Numbered from the stretch's first letter, positions 29,210 to 41,517 are shown. The stretch: 64,000 nt of DNA from Dendrocalamus latiflorus (GCA_017311315.1 CM029654.1:23767879-23831878); one strand, 5' to 3'. Numbers and translations are program-made. Notes: generated from the letters alone by a model not told the origin.

Positions 29210-30979
29210 TCATCCGTGCGAACAAAGTCCACAGCAATCTGCCGCTTCTCGATGCATTCCCGTATAAAAGTGAAACCTCATGTCGATATGCTTGCTGCGT
29301 CCATGAAATATGGGATTCTTCATTGGCGCAATTGCGGACTTGTTATCAACAAATAACTTCACCGCATCTTGCTTTTTCCCCGTCAGTTCATCCAACAAGC
29401 TTTTGAGCCACAACGCCTGACTTGCTGCTGCCGTTGCTGCCATGAATTCGGCTTCACATGATGACAAGCAACCGTTCTCTGCTTCTGAGAATTCCAAGAC
29501 ACTAAACACCCATTGATGTAAAATGTCATACCTCCGGTGCTTTTCCTGTCATCATTATCTCCGGCCAAGTCGCTATCTGTATACCCGGTGATAACTCCTG
29601 GATCTCCTCCTCTGGTATACACAAGGCCATAGCTCATTGTCCCCTTCACATATCGTAGAACTTGTTTGATTGCCTTTTGATGCATCACCGTGGGCTTCTC
29701 CATGAATCTACTTAGCATGCCCACTGCAAAAGACAAGTCTGGCCGAGTGTGTAGTAGATATTTAAGACATCCGATGGCACTTTGGTATTGCGTGGAATCC
29801 ACCGGTTCTCCATCCGAATCCTTGTTCAGTTGTGACCTCGGCTCCATGGGGATTTTCGTGGGATTGCAATCGATCATCCCAAACTTTGTAAGCAGCTTCT
29901 TGGCATAAGCTTCTTGCTTGATTGTGATGCTTTCTTCCCCTTGTTTGACTTCGATCCCGATATAATAACTGAGTAAACCAAGGTTACTCATTTCAAATTC
30001 AGACATCATTTGTTGCTTGAATCTTTCAATCTCGTTCGGATCTTCTCCTGTCACAGTGAGGTCATCAACGTAGACACCGACAATAACTTCTACCCGGTCT
30101 TTTCCCCTTGTGTACACAGCTTGTTCTTGAGCACATCTTGCAAGACCGAGCTGTTTCAAGCTCCAGTCAAGTCACGTGTTCCCCGCCCGTGGTGCCTGCC
30201 ATAGTCCGTAGAGTGCTTTGCTCAGTTTAAGCACTAAATGTTCCTTGTTCTTCACCATGAAACCTTCCGGTTGAACAACATATACTTCTTCCTCGAGTTC
30301 TCCATTCAAGAAAGCGGACTTGACATCGAGATGATGCACTTGCCAACCACGATTTTGCAGCAATGGCAAGGGTGACTCGCACGGTATCTAATCTCACAAC
30401 CGGCGCAAACACCTCCTCGAAGTCAATTCCTTGTCATTGCACATACCCTTTCGCGACCAGTCTTGCTTTGTGCTTGATCACCTCTCCATTAGTGTTCTTC
30501 TTCAATTTGTAGACCCATTTGAGCCCAATCGGTTTGTGTCCAACCGACAGCTCCGTGAGTGACCAAGTATGATTTCTTTCAATGGACTCGATTTCACTTT
30601 TCATGGCATCTTCCCAAACTTGCTGTCTGGCAGCCTCACGATAGCAAGACGGCTCCTCCGTCTCCACGAGCATGACTTCTTCATCTATGTCTTCATCATC
30701 AAGTTGTATCCTCTGAGCATCTCTCATGATGTCGCTGATATATCGGTACCGAACAGGTCCCTCTTCGGTGCTGTTGTTTCTGCTTGATAGAGGTGTGGAC
30801 ATGGCTGAGTCCGGTCTGATTGGACTTCCTGCCGGTGTGGACATGGCTGAGTCCGGTCTGACCGGACTTCCAGCTGGCGGTCCAGTGGGCGTCCTCATTG
30901 CCAAACTGGTGGTGGGAAGTGGGGAAACATCCTCCGTATGTGTCGCAGCACACCCCCTGGATGCTGGATTTTCTGACAT
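29210..30979 (-). pseudogene. Copia reverse transcriptase and RNase H
   Basis: 30979-30434 gives the start of RT (WEDAMKSEIESIERNHTW, GLKWVYKLKKN, KARLVAKGYVQ) and ends in TGA. 30369-30172 continues in another frame (VHHLDVKSAFLNGELEEEVY, LSKALYGLWQAPRA), and 30159-29383 carries an intact YVDD (VGVYVDDLTVTG) and RNase H start. 29509-29210 holds SCEAEFMAATAAASQALWL, DNKSAIAPMKNP and KHIDMRFHF. At least two stops and two frameshifts: non-functional. Confidence 0.85.
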
Positions 30980-31327
30980 CTCTTTGTAGGCCTATGATGT
31001 CGATGGAGACAATGGGTGAAGGTGTGTTTCTGGCGCTGGTTCGCCTACAGGACCACTTCCGGGTGGCACGAACTCTCCGGACATTAGCGTTGTGCTGCAC
31101 TCCCCTTCGTCGATCAAATCTGAAGGATCACCGACGCTTGCGCCTGCGTTCCAGGATCACTGCCACCGTTCTTCAAATTTTACATCACGACTTACGTGAA
31201 GTTTCCCGCGCCGTGGATCAAACAGGTGATGCACCTTGCAGCCGTCTTCGACACCGAGGAACACCATCACCTGGCTCTGATCATCCAATTTCTTCAAATA
31301 TAGCGTTGTCACCTTCGCGTATGCTGT

Positions 31328-32127
31328 TTAGCCGAACACGCGGAGGTGTCCTAGGTGCGGTTTTCTGCCGTTCCAAACTTCAAACAGGGTGTGCTCTCCC
31401 AGCGCTTTTGTCGGCAGTCGATTCAGTAAATATACTAAGTGCCGCACTGCCTCCCCCCAAAATTTTCCCAGCATGCCCATGCTTTTGAGAAGCGACCTCG
31501 CCATTGCCATCACGGTTCTGTTCCTCCATTCTACCACTCCGTTTTGCTGTGGCATGTAAGGTGCAATAAGCTGTCGTTCGATCCCAGCCTCCTCGCAGAC
31601 TCGATTGAATTCGGTTGACAAGAATTTGCTGTCGCGATCAGTCCTTATCATCTTGATTCGCTGATCGCTTGCATTCTGATCTGCAACCTGAATCTCCTGA
31701 ACACTAAGCATTCTTGATCCTTTGAGTTGAGTACGTACAGCCACATCCACTTCGAGTGATCGTCAACAATCAACATGAAGTAGTTTTTTCTGGCGATGCT
31801 TGACGGTGTGATCGGACCGCAGAGATCAACGTGTAGCAGCTCGAGTGGTTTCTCAGCCCTGAATGTTCTCACCACTGGGAACGACTGCCTTGCTTGCTTC
31901 GCCACTAGACACCATTGGCACAACTGGTTTGGATGTGTAATCGATGGAACACCCGCTACCATCCTCTTGTCAGCTAGCTGTTTCATGGCATGGAAGTTAA
32001 CATGGCCGAGTCTGGCGTGCCACAGCCAGGCCGGGTCTTCGAGGTTCGCCAGGAGACAAACTACCTCCGCTTGGTGTAGCTCAATTTTGTAAAGACGATT
32101 TGCAGTGTGTCGCACTTCCATGAGCAA
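31328..32127 (-). pseudogene. Copia integrase
   Basis: HHCC finger (LWHARLGHVNF...CQWC) and first catalytic D (LLHVDLCGP) at 32127-31648. Then, in a shifted frame at 31750-31328, the second D (MIRTDRDSKF) and E (PQQNGVVEWRNRT), ending with LFEVWNGRKPHLGHLRVFG. A frameshift near 31700 breaks the protein between the two aspartates. The C-terminal integrase part runs on to ~31000 without a clear frame. Confidence 0.85.
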
Positions 32128-32195
32128 TCTTGCTTGCCGCTTGTCAAATACCTACAAGACGTCTTCATCTAAAATCACCTTGTGACCTGTTTCAG

Positions 32196-32962
32196 TCATT
32201 TGCCAAGACTCACAATGTTACTTTGGAGCCTCGGGATGTAGTACACCTCCTGGAGTAGCCATTGGTCTTCGTTTTTGCAGCCGAACAGAACTGAGCCTTT
32301 GCCCATGATTTGCACCGTTGAGTTGTCGCCAAATTTGACTATGCCCGTGATGCTCTCCTCCAGCTCGTGTAACTTCGCTCTGTCGCCGGTCATATGGTTG
32401 CTTGCCCTGTTGTCCAGGTACCAAACCTGACTTGGAGCAGTCCTCTCTACCGGCATTACTTCCTCTTCATTAAGCAACACTACCTCCTGTCGTTCCTGCT
32501 GCTCCGGCGTCGATTCATAGAGACTGCGAGTAGCAGCGCAGGCTCGGTGTCATCTGCGCGCGTAAGGTTGGCCTCTTCCCCCTTCTTCGGCGCTCTGCAC
32601 TCGGATTTGTAGTGGCCCGTCTTGTTGCAGTTAAAGCAACGGATATGGCTTTTGTCACGGCCACTGCCGCTTGAGCCAATCGAGCCGTCTTTGCTTGGCG
32701 CTCCGCCGTGACCGCCTCTGCCGCGCCCCCTGCCACATCCTCATCCACCTCTACCACGGCTGCTGTTCTCTGCAGAACCGTAGTACTTGGTTTTGCTTGA
32801 CAAAGAGCACCGGCTTCCTTCTTCTGCCGCGCCTAACACTCGGCCTAAGTGAGTAGAAGCTGGCTGTCACCGTTGCTGCTTTCGCCAGATGTGCGTGTGC
32901 GCATCCGTTCTTCATACACCTTCAACCGTCCCTCCGCTTCCTCGAACAACATCGTCTTGATA
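32196..32962 (-). pseudogene. Copia gag C-terminus with zinc knuckle, and protease
   Basis: 32962 starts at SDIKTMLFEEAEGRLKVYEE, the end of the gag capsid. The knuckle CFNCNKTGHYKSEC is at ~32640-32597. The protease (32480-32196) has WYLDNRASNHMTGD, where copia proteases have D-(S/T)-G: the Asp is kept but the next two residues are altered, so it is probably inactive. Stops occur between gag and the knuckle (~32835). Confidence 0.8.
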
Positions 32963-34690
32963 TCGCTCGTGGTCGTAAGTCGGAAGCCGTCGACCATCGC
33001 TCAGGGTCGTAAGTCGGAAGCACTCGACTTCAACAAAGCGGTCAGAGACATCTGTCTTCAAGAAACAGTCGAAGATACCCATCTTCGAGAAGCGGTCGGA
33101 GGCACTCAACTTCCACTAGCTGTCGGAGGCACTTGACTTTGACAAGCAGTCGGAGACGCTCATCTTTGGCAAGCGGTCGGAGGCACTCAACTTTGACAAG
33201 TGGTCGAAGAAGTCTGAATATTGAAGGCGGTCATAAGCGCCTAGGTGTCACAGGCAATCGAAAGCGCCTGAGTATGGCAGGTAGTCAAAAGCGCCCGAAT
33301 ATGGCAGGTGGTCGAAAGCGCCTATGTTCTAAAGATGGTCGAAGAAGACTAAATATCAACGATGGTCCACAATGCTCAAGTACGGTGAGCGGTCGTGAGC
33401 ACCTGAGTATCGCAGGTAGTCGAAAATGCTCAAGTATGGCAGAGAGTCGAAAGCACCTAAATATCACAACTAATCGAAAGTGCCTGTGTTTCGAAGGCAG
33501 TCGACGAAGTTTGAATATCAAAGGTGGTCCACAATGCTCAAGTACAGTGAGCGGTCATGACTGCCTGGGTATCGCAAGTGGCTGAAAGCACTTGTGTTCC
33601 AAAGGCGATCGAAGAAGTCTGAATGTTGAAGCCGGTTGATGACGCTCGAGTACGACGAGCGGTCGTGAGCACCTAAGTATCGCATGTGGCCGAAAGTGCC
33701 TGAGTATGGCATGAGGTCGAAAGCGCCTAAATATCATGGCCAGTCCAAAGTGCCTGTGTTTCGAAGGCGGTCGAAGAAGTCTGAATATCGAAGGCGATCG
33801 ATGATGCTCAAGTACGGTGAGCGGTCGTGAGTGCCTGGGTATTGTAGGTGGTCGAAAGCACCTGTGTTCCAAAGGCAGTCGAATAAGTCTAAATATCGAA
33901 GATGGTTGACGACACTCGAGTACAGTGAGCGGTCATGAGCGACTGAGTATCGCAGGTGGTCCAAAGCACGCACCTTTGACAAGCGGTCGGAGGCACTCGT
34001 ATACAACATGCGGTCGGAGGCGTCCACATACCGATGACAATCAATGATGATTAGAAATAGCAATCAGTCATAAGAGACTGGGTATTGAGGACGGTTGACG
34101 ACATTTGAGCATAGCGAACAGTCGTAAACTCCCGAGCACGGCAAGCAATCGATAACTTCCACGTACAGTCGGAGATCGTAAGTGACCAAGCACAATAGGC
34201 AATCATGAGCTACCAAGTATCAAAGGCAGTCAGTGTCGTCCAAGTACGGTGGACGGTCGTAAGCGATCAAATAATCCACGGCGATTGTGAGCGACTGAGC
34301 ACAGAAGGTGGTCGGTGATGTCTGAGTGCGGCGAGCAGTCCAAGGTGTTAGAGTCGACCAAGTACCACGAGTGGTTGTAGATGTCTAAGCACAGCAGGAA
34401 ATCAGAGACGACCGAGTATCAAAGGTGGTCAGTGACGCCTAAGTACAGCAGGCAATCAAAATCGACCGAATGTCATAGACGGTCGAACGTGTCCAAGTAT
34501 TGGAGGCGGTTGGAAGCGTCTCGGCCCAACAGGTGGTTGGTGATGTCTAAATATTGTGGGCAATCAATGGCACCAGAGTGTTGAAAGTGGTTGGCGAACG
34601 AGTGTCGGGCGCACGTACCCTCACTGTTGGTGCCACCGTCATTGTCGTAGGGGATGAAGTCGCGGGTCTCTGACATCTTCATCATCTTCC
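32963..34690. repeat. 27-bp minisatellite with 270-bp higher-order period
   Basis: About 60 units of exactly 27 bp, most beginning GGTCG or AGTCG (e.g. AGTCGAAAGCACCTAAATAT...). A marker unit (TGTTCTAAAG / TGTTTCGAAGGC / TGTTCCAAAGGC) starts at 33325, 33487, 33595, 33757 and 33865, i.e. spacings 162, 108, 162, 108 bp, a 10-unit (270-bp) higher-order repeat. As 27 is a multiple of 3, both strands keep long open frames with 9-residue periodicity; these are probably not genes. The right part (after ~34020) is more diverged. Confidence 0.9.
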
Positions 34691-34715
34691 TGGCCGCCTA
34701 CTTTTCCTTCCCCTG

Positions 34716-37136
34716 TGTAGGATCGGAAATGGCAACAGAGGGGGGTGAATGGTGCCTTCAAAAATTGCCCCCAAGTATCCTCATAATCTTTTCTCCGATA
34801 GCTATAGGAGCTACGAAGAAGGAAACCAAAAGCTCACTGGAAAACCAATAACACACTGACAAAAGAGTTTCAGTCAAACTTGGCCGAAAAGGCTATAAAT
34901 GACAATTATGATTCACAGGTCAGTGAAATAGAATTTTAAACCAAGAAACAGTCCTTGCAGTGAAACTTGAGCAAGAAACAGAGTTTGACTGAAACTCTGA
35001 AGATTTAGACACTATCGAGACTTTAGAAGATCACCTGACCGGCAACAACAGTGAACTGAAGACACTGCTGACAACAGAAGAGTAACAGCCTTTGGCTTGC
35101 AAGAAATGAGCTGCTGAAAAACAAACAGCTGAAACAAAGAAGATGAAACCTGGCCGAGACCAAGAAAAACGAAAACCAGAAAACAACGAAAACTGAACCA
35201 GAGCTCAGATTAACACCGTTGGTCTAATTGCAAAAATGATGTCGGTCCAACCGCCTTGGTGCTGCCGGTCAGACTGCCAAAGGGCGGCCGGTCTGACCGC
35301 TAGTGGGGACCGGTTGAACCGCCGAGAAATCTCCTCTTAACCGGAACCAGGGATGGAGTTAGAAGCAGCTAAGAAATGGTCGAAGAAGATGCACACACTG
35401 AAAAGAACTGAACTGATCGAAAGCATCAAAGACTGCACTGGCCGAACAGCAAACAGACTGTCCACCGAAAATGAACATAGCAGCTTCATTGATCTGGCTG
35501 AAGGGCATAAAGACAATTTACTGCAGATTGAACCGAAAATAAACTGAAAAACAACATTCAGCCGAAGCCTGTAGACTGATGAAAATACACAGTAAATACA
35601 ACAAAGCACAAACCAAAAACTGCAGCAACTGAAATAGCAGAAAATCTGAGAAGCTAAAACTATTGACCGAAAACAGAGAAGTGATGCCCTAAAATAGTAA
35701 CTACTTTCAGCTAAAAACAGAGAATTCGTGAAAGATCTACTGTTGTTCTTCTCAATACAAATAATTGGAACTTCAACTAAATAGCTGATGGATCTCAAGA
35801 AGTGTGAATTCAGATCAGGAGAGCAGTTCGGTAGAGAACAGGTCATTTGGCTGCATGGATTGAAAACCAAACCGAGATCAAGATCCAAAATAGATTATGA
35901 ATCTCAACTCTTTGAACATGGGACTTATGAATTCAGCTAAGCAATGACCTCAAGACTAGAAAACACACATCTTCAACCACCATTTCATCGAGAGAATCAA
36001 GGAGATGAAGATCCCCTGCCTCCAAACCCTAGTTTTTGAAAAACAGAGTAAGTTTTGGATGAGCAATCTTTCAGAGAGGATGCTACTAAAAAATCTTTTC
36101 TTTTGGAAGTAGACCAGACAAGAGGATTTTGAGATGATTTCTAGTTCAAAGCATAAGATTCTGCAGCTACTTCAACCAAGAAACTCTAATCAACCGAAAA
36201 GAAAGAAACACAAAGAACAGAGAACCAAACCAAAACACAGGAAGAAAAGTAGCTAGAATAGCTCAACCATAGTCCATTTCATATTGATTCAGAGACATGG
36301 GCGATTACAAATGGTTCTTCTACAACCCTCTCACTACATGATTCTCAACATGGCAACTCACACGAGAGGAGGCTCAAGCACACCCACACAGGAACCACAC
36401 CCCTATTGCCTGCTCCTCATATCCTCTATATAAAGGGAGATAGCTCACACACACTCAAATCCTGAGAGCATCCACACAAAAGGGAAATCAAGAAGAGTCA
36501 GCCCCTCCACTCCCAAACACACACACAAATGAGGCAAAAGTCAAACAGCTCTCATCAGGAAAGTGGAGGGAAAACAAGCACTCCTCTTTAAACCCTCACT
36601 CTCTATTTAGCTTCCACAACTGGGTCTCCAACCCATTATCTTCAACCGAAACTGCTACCATTTTGCAGCCTTGCGCATTTTACCGAAATGCCCCTGCTGC
36701 ACCTTCCTAGAAGCTTCCCCTTTTCTTGCTATCGACGCCTCGCAACCACTTCGAGTCCTCGTCGTCTTCGGCATCTCCCGACCACTTTGACCACAGCACC
36801 TCCCATGCCTAGTCCGGCCATCCATGCCTCGCCACGACTTCCACCTCAAAGTCCTGCAGCCATCACAGACAAGAAAACATCACATAGCACCACTCGAAAT
36901 AGTATAAACAACCATAAGCATTAGAGAAAGGTACTCAAACATGAAATACCCAAATCGACCGATCAAGAAGAGGAATAAGCGTCCTAAGCACGTTCGACCA
37001 TGTTCGACCAAGTCCAATCGAATTAGACTGTGCCATGCACCGACTTGGCGCGATCTAACCAAATCAAACTCAAACTTTCCAGAACACAAGTCAATTACTC
37101 ATCATAATCATGGGGACACCTCCATATGGTCTCTCA
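34716..37136 (-). mobile_element. SIRE-type solo LTR with perfect 5-bp target duplication
   Basis: 2421 bp. The plus-strand left end is TGTAGGATCGG, the right end GGTCTCTCA, so TG...CA in minus orientation. Flanked by CCCTG at 34711-34715 and 37137-37141. Ends resemble the LTR at 22076-24099. No internal retrotransposon sequence, so the element was reduced by LTR-LTR recombination. ORFs within (e.g. 35337-35888) are not supported as genes. Confidence 0.9.
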
Positions 37137-37250
37137 CCCTGTGAGGAGGCGCCTGACAACACAAGCAATTTCAACCACACTAATCGAACGCAACACAAGC
37201 ACACGCGCGGGAGGGAGGCAGAGAGAGACCTATCCAGCAATTGGAGTGAG

Positions 37251-37895
37251 CTATGTGATCATGGTTGCTCTCCTCCTCCATGGATCGCGTTCCCCCAAAT
37301 TCACCACACCTGCAACCTCCGACCCAAAGATGTGGCTAGTGGTGACGAGGCCCTTGGTGAAGTGGTGGTAGGCGACGACCTCAGGGGAGAAGGGGGTGTT
37401 GTCGAGGACCTCGTAGAAGACATGGAGCATGGAGTAGACGCATGCGATTTTGCAGTGGGAGAGGATGAGGGTGTTGTAGGATACGACGTTGGGGACGATG
37501 TTGGAGCAGCGGAAGAAGAAGTTGAAGAGGGAGATGATGTCGCTATAGCGCCCGGCGTGGACTGTGGATGAGGCGACGACGTTGTACGTGAAGATGGTGG
37601 GGCAAACGTGGGAGGAGATGGCGGTGCGGGCGGTGAGGGATGCGCCATCAAGGTCGGCGGAGTGGATGAGGGAATGTACGTGGTTGTGGAGGCTGAGACG
37701 GGGGCCGACGAGGGCGGAGGTGGTGTGAAGGAGGCGGGGAGCGTTGGGATCGCGCGAAGGAGGTAGGGATGAGGGGTCGTGGCGAAGGGTGTGGAGCGGC
37801 ATGAGGAATAAGGGCATGAGGGTGGGGGAGGGGGCGGGGGAAGGGGAGGGCAGTTGGGGATCACGGCGTGGGGAAGAGAAGGAACGTGCAGTCAT
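37251..37895 (-). pseudogene. Pentatricopeptide repeat (P-class) protein fragment
   Basis: Frame of 214 residues from the ATG at 37895. It begins with a Ser/Arg/Pro-rich stretch resembling an organelle transit peptide (MTARSFSSPRRD), then two PPR units: TIFTYNVVASSTVHAGRYSD... and VPNVVSYNTLILSHCKIA..., and the start of a third (FSPEVVAYHHFTKGLV). P-class PPR proteins bind organelle RNA and normally carry 10 or more units. Here similarity stops at ~37310 and a stop follows at 37251, so it is a truncated copy. The solo LTR lies 115 bp beyond the stop. Confidence 0.7.
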
Positions 37896-38424
37896 GCAGT
37901 CGACTTTTGAAGGGAAGGTGATGTGCGATGTAAGGCTGGCTACGAGAGTAGGAAGGAAAGTCTAGATTCTTTCCTGGTAAAATCGGATGGTTACGAAGAG
38001 ACAAGTGGTGAACGCACCGACGACCACTAACTCACACTTTTAAGGAGTAGAGATATATCTAGGATGCCTCTGTTTTGTGTCATGTTTGTGTAGTTGCCTC
38101 GTGGTAGCACGCATGTTCCTATCATCGTTTTCATTTTCCGAAGTACGTAACTAATGTGGTTCCAATAATTGAGGCCATGCAGTTTCCCCTCCTAGATCAA
38201 AAAAATTATCTCTCAATTGATGTCAACATACCAGGTGGCACTGGCTAATCCTTAGTTGATCAGGGTTCAGCAGCATACAATGTATATAATGTGGCTACAA
38301 GATATAGAAATATTAACACACTGCGGCATGCCTATCTAATGGGCGTAGGAGTTACATGGTGCAAAAATAATCATAGACTCCTAAACTAGTATATCTGAGA
38401 ACAAACTCAAGCAGTCAAGTTTAT
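37896..38424. other. No gene seen
   Basis: Upstream flank of the PPR fragment and AT-rich sequence; no ORF, RNA gene or clear repeat recognised. Confidence 0.4.
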
Positions 38425-38686
38425 GGGCCTGTTCTTTTCGGGTGCGGTTTATGACTTTTGGCTGAAATTTTTGAATTTTGGCTGTTTAGGGTACAGATTA
38501 CGGAGAGACAGATACTCACTTGCGATTTTGGCAGATGTTGGGCTTTTAACGTGTAGATCGTTTAACTTGTAGACCCCGTCTTGAGAAAATACTCCGTTTG
38601 AAAGTTAGGTACTGTAGCAAAAGCCAAAAGCCAGATACTGTAACAAAAGCCAAAAGCCGCCAGCTTTTGACTTAAAGAACAGGCCC
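38425..38686. mobile_element. MITE with GGGCCTGTTCTTT terminal inverted repeats
   Basis: Left GGGCCTGTTCTTTT, right AAAGAACAGGCCC; 262 bp. Inner copies of CCAAAAGCC near the right end are the complement of TTTTGGCT near the left. Flanked by TAT on both sides, so a 3-bp duplication is possible but not certain. Confidence 0.75.
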
Positions 38687-40302
38687 TATATATGTAAAGG
38701 CTCTATTGTCAGCGAGAGAACCATTCACATTTCACCTTTGCAAAGTTACATAAGTTGCTAAGAAAGAATAGCAATGCATGGAACATAGACTCAAAGTACC
38801 CACTACAGAAATTAAGGATTCGACAATAATAAAATCCCCTCTAACAAATAACCCAAGTCTTTAGTTACTAGCAAATTATCCATTTAGCAACAGCCACAAT
38901 GACTAAGGCAGGCTAGCTGAGAACCCATGACAGCAAATTAAGAAAGACAATCCATACTAACCTCACACCCACTTGAACAGCAAGCACGCGCAGGGAAGAC
39001 AAACTCTCTGCCCAGTAGAGCAAAGTTGCAAAAAGCCTGGATAGTACCAAACTGATGGAATATTGGCTACCGAAGTGATAAACAAATTGTAGCATCTAGA
39101 ATTTTTTTTGTACCAAATCAATTGATTGTAGAAAACCATGTCAATTTCGTGGATCTATAACGTTTTTTTGTAGTTTTCTAATCTATGTATGTATGTAACC
39201 GTTATCATGCCACCAAGGTTGGGGTTTAGTAGATCTTTAATTTCTGTAGACTCTTGAACAAAATTGGATAACCAGAGTATTGGAACATGATTAGTCCTCT
39301 TGTGTGTAAAATGAAATACTGTGCCTTTCTGATATCAGCCTGACCTTTTTTTCTGTAAAGATGAACATTGGAGAGGTAAAAAGAATGAGTGTGGCAAGTA
39401 GCAGTTGACATTTTGCTTGAAACGTGATCCCCTGTTTTGACCATTGAGATTTAGTAAAGTCTGAGAGCTACCATATTTTAGCTTTTTGACTCTGTTTGAA
39501 ATCATAGAGATATGAGTGACCATTGAGATTATGCTTAGTACTACATCCAGCTGAGATTGACTAAGCTGCTATTACTACCAAGTCACATACACTTCATAGT
39601 CACATACACTTCAAACTGCATGCAGGCAACTGAGATGTCAACTTCTGATTGCATAACATCAGATCCGGTTGTATTGTTATCAGATCTCGATATTAATTCA
39701 TGCCAAAACTCAAAAAACAAAACCAAACAGAGAAGATGAGTGGTAAGATTTGTACCCTAGTAGGAAGGAGACCTTAAACCCTTAGCCATGCCTCATGTGT
39801 CCCCCCTCCCCCTACCGATCCAACTCAGCTAATGGAGCTCTATTCCTTCCCTTTAGTCACCATCTCCACCGAGATCTACAAGAAAAAACAAGATGAGATA
39901 TGGAACCATAGTGGGAGGGGAGGAGAGGAAGAAAAGGACTTTACCGGTGAGTTCCCGTCGCGGGAGTGGGAGGAGGAGGCACTCAGCAGAGGCAGCCGTC
40001 AGGAACAAGATGAATGACATAAGTGGAGGCAATCGTTGGGAACGAGACGAGCAGCGGAGGTGGAGAGGGAGGCGATCGGGAGCGAGAGCGAACAAGGCGA
40101 CAATAGGGAGAACTTCCTAACCAGGGCATATGTGGATATATTCCCCGTAGAAAGGATCAAGTGGGGGGATCCCCGTGACATGGGCTTCCAAAGGGCATTT
40201 TCATCTTGCCCAGGAAGCCCACCCCGTGGGTTTCCGCCCCTAGGAATGGGCTAGGATCACAACCGGGATTTGTGTTCCCAAACAAGCCCTTAGGATTGGA
40301 GG
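38687..40302. other. No gene supported
   Basis: AT-rich intergenic sequence. 39830-40120 is more GC-rich with purine-rich GGAGG runs and a possible splice donor, and could be a captured first exon, but I recognise no protein. Short ORFs here look random. Confidence 0.35.
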
Positions 40303-40552
40303 CAGAGGCGTAGCCACCGGGGGAGCTCGGTAAGACTTGAGCCTCATCTCCCCTGGTGGCAACTTTGTACATAGTAAAAATAGAGAGATACCTACTTTCT
40401 ATTTCTCTATTTTTCATTGTTTCTCCATTCAATTTATAATTTCTATTTGAATTTGAATTTTTATAAGAGTAAAAGACTAATTTTGTGTCAACTTAGTTTA
40501 GACCTATAAATAGTTCAGCCCATCCTCAATTTTATTCCTAACTTCGCTACTG
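40303..40552. mobile_element. hAT-type MITE with perfect 8-bp target duplication
   Basis: 250 bp, ends CAGAGGCGTAGCC and CTTCGCTACTG (imperfect inverted repeats of the hAT CAG-GGCG-AGC type). Flanked by ATTGGAGG at 40295-40302 and 40553-40560. Confidence 0.9.
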
Positions 40553-40774
40553 ATTGGAGGGGACGATTCGATCCATTGCCGTCGTGGTTTAGTTCTTGAT
40601 TTGGCTGCTTAGTGAAGTGTACTCTTTGTTCAGAGAACTTTTTAGGTTCATTTTGTTTGCAATGAGGAAAATATGTGCTGGACTAGCACCGGACGTCCGT
40701 AGCTAGAGAAAAAAAGGCATGCCTGGGTCACTGTCGTATCTTTCTTAAAAAAGAACCATCTTGACAATTTGGCT

Positions 40775-41053
40775 GTGATCATTTTGGCTTCAACTTTCAG
40801 CTTCTGGCTTATTTTTCACTATTCATAAATTTCGTCTTTTTTTTAACTTTTAGCTTTTTGTTGAGCTTTTTTGCCGGTTCTTTTTTCCCGTATTTGTTTG
40901 TATTATACATAATGGGCTAACATATTTTTTATATATTTTTTAAATTTTTTAAATTTAATTATGCTAAATAAGCCTCTGTTAGCTACAGTGTTTTTTCAGT
41001 CAGCTACAGTGTTTTTCAGCTATAAGCCACAAAAAAAGCCCAAATGATCAACA
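40775..41053. mobile_element. Probable fold-back MITE
   Basis: Arms GATCATTTTGGCTT...GGCTTAT at the left and their complement ATAAGCC...AAGCCCAAATGATC at the right, separated by AT-rich sequence. Imperfect; no target duplication defined. Confidence 0.5.
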
Positions 41054-41517
41054 CCTAATCTAGCGCAACAAAAATCCATGAAACACAGCAAATAATTACT
41101 AAACTTATAGCAAATCTTCACTTCCTATACAACAACACACGATATGTGCAACAGATGAGAATTATTGATTGTTCGAAGTAATCTTGTTTTTGCCGTATCC
41201 AAGTATACGTATACGAGTCCTCTTGCCGTGTATACACTTTGTACGGATTGAGTTTTAGTTTCCAAGTAGGTTTATGTGTCCGTTTGTGAGTCCGTGTGCA
41301 GGCCTTAAAAAGCTATGCAGTCTTGTAACGTTGCGAGTAGGAGGAAGAGATTTGGTGTGATCGTTGGGATCCATCAGAGAAATAAAGAGCAGGAAGAAAG
41401 GCTGCGAGCGAGCAGCAGGTTTGAGAAGGAAAAGTAGAGCGTGTGTTTTTGGCTTCCAGCGACTAGATAATTTTCGTGTGCTGCATCTGCTCGTTCACTG
41501 AAGAACAGAGAGGCTTA

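Larger units (their letters stand above)
27931..32962 (-). mobile_element. Ty1-copia retrotransposon in permuted order
   Basis: Along the minus strand: gag C-terminal part with CCHC knuckle (32962-32515), protease, integrase, RT, RNase H (to ~29210), polypurine tract, a single 499-bp LTR, PBS, then gag N-terminal part (28518-27931). No outer LTRs. The two gag pieces meet at the same short sequence (GA-C/T-ATCAAG), so together they make one gag without overlap. Pol is damaged by stops and frameshifts. Confidence 0.8.

Noticed and set aside
33133..34063. ORFs with 9-residue repeats on both strands
   Set aside because: Caused by the 27-bp minisatellite. No start context, splice sites or known domain, and both strands are open alike.
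35337..35888. 183-residue ORF inside the solo LTR
   Set aside because: Lies in a non-coding LTR; no domain and no expected gene in SIRE LTRs.
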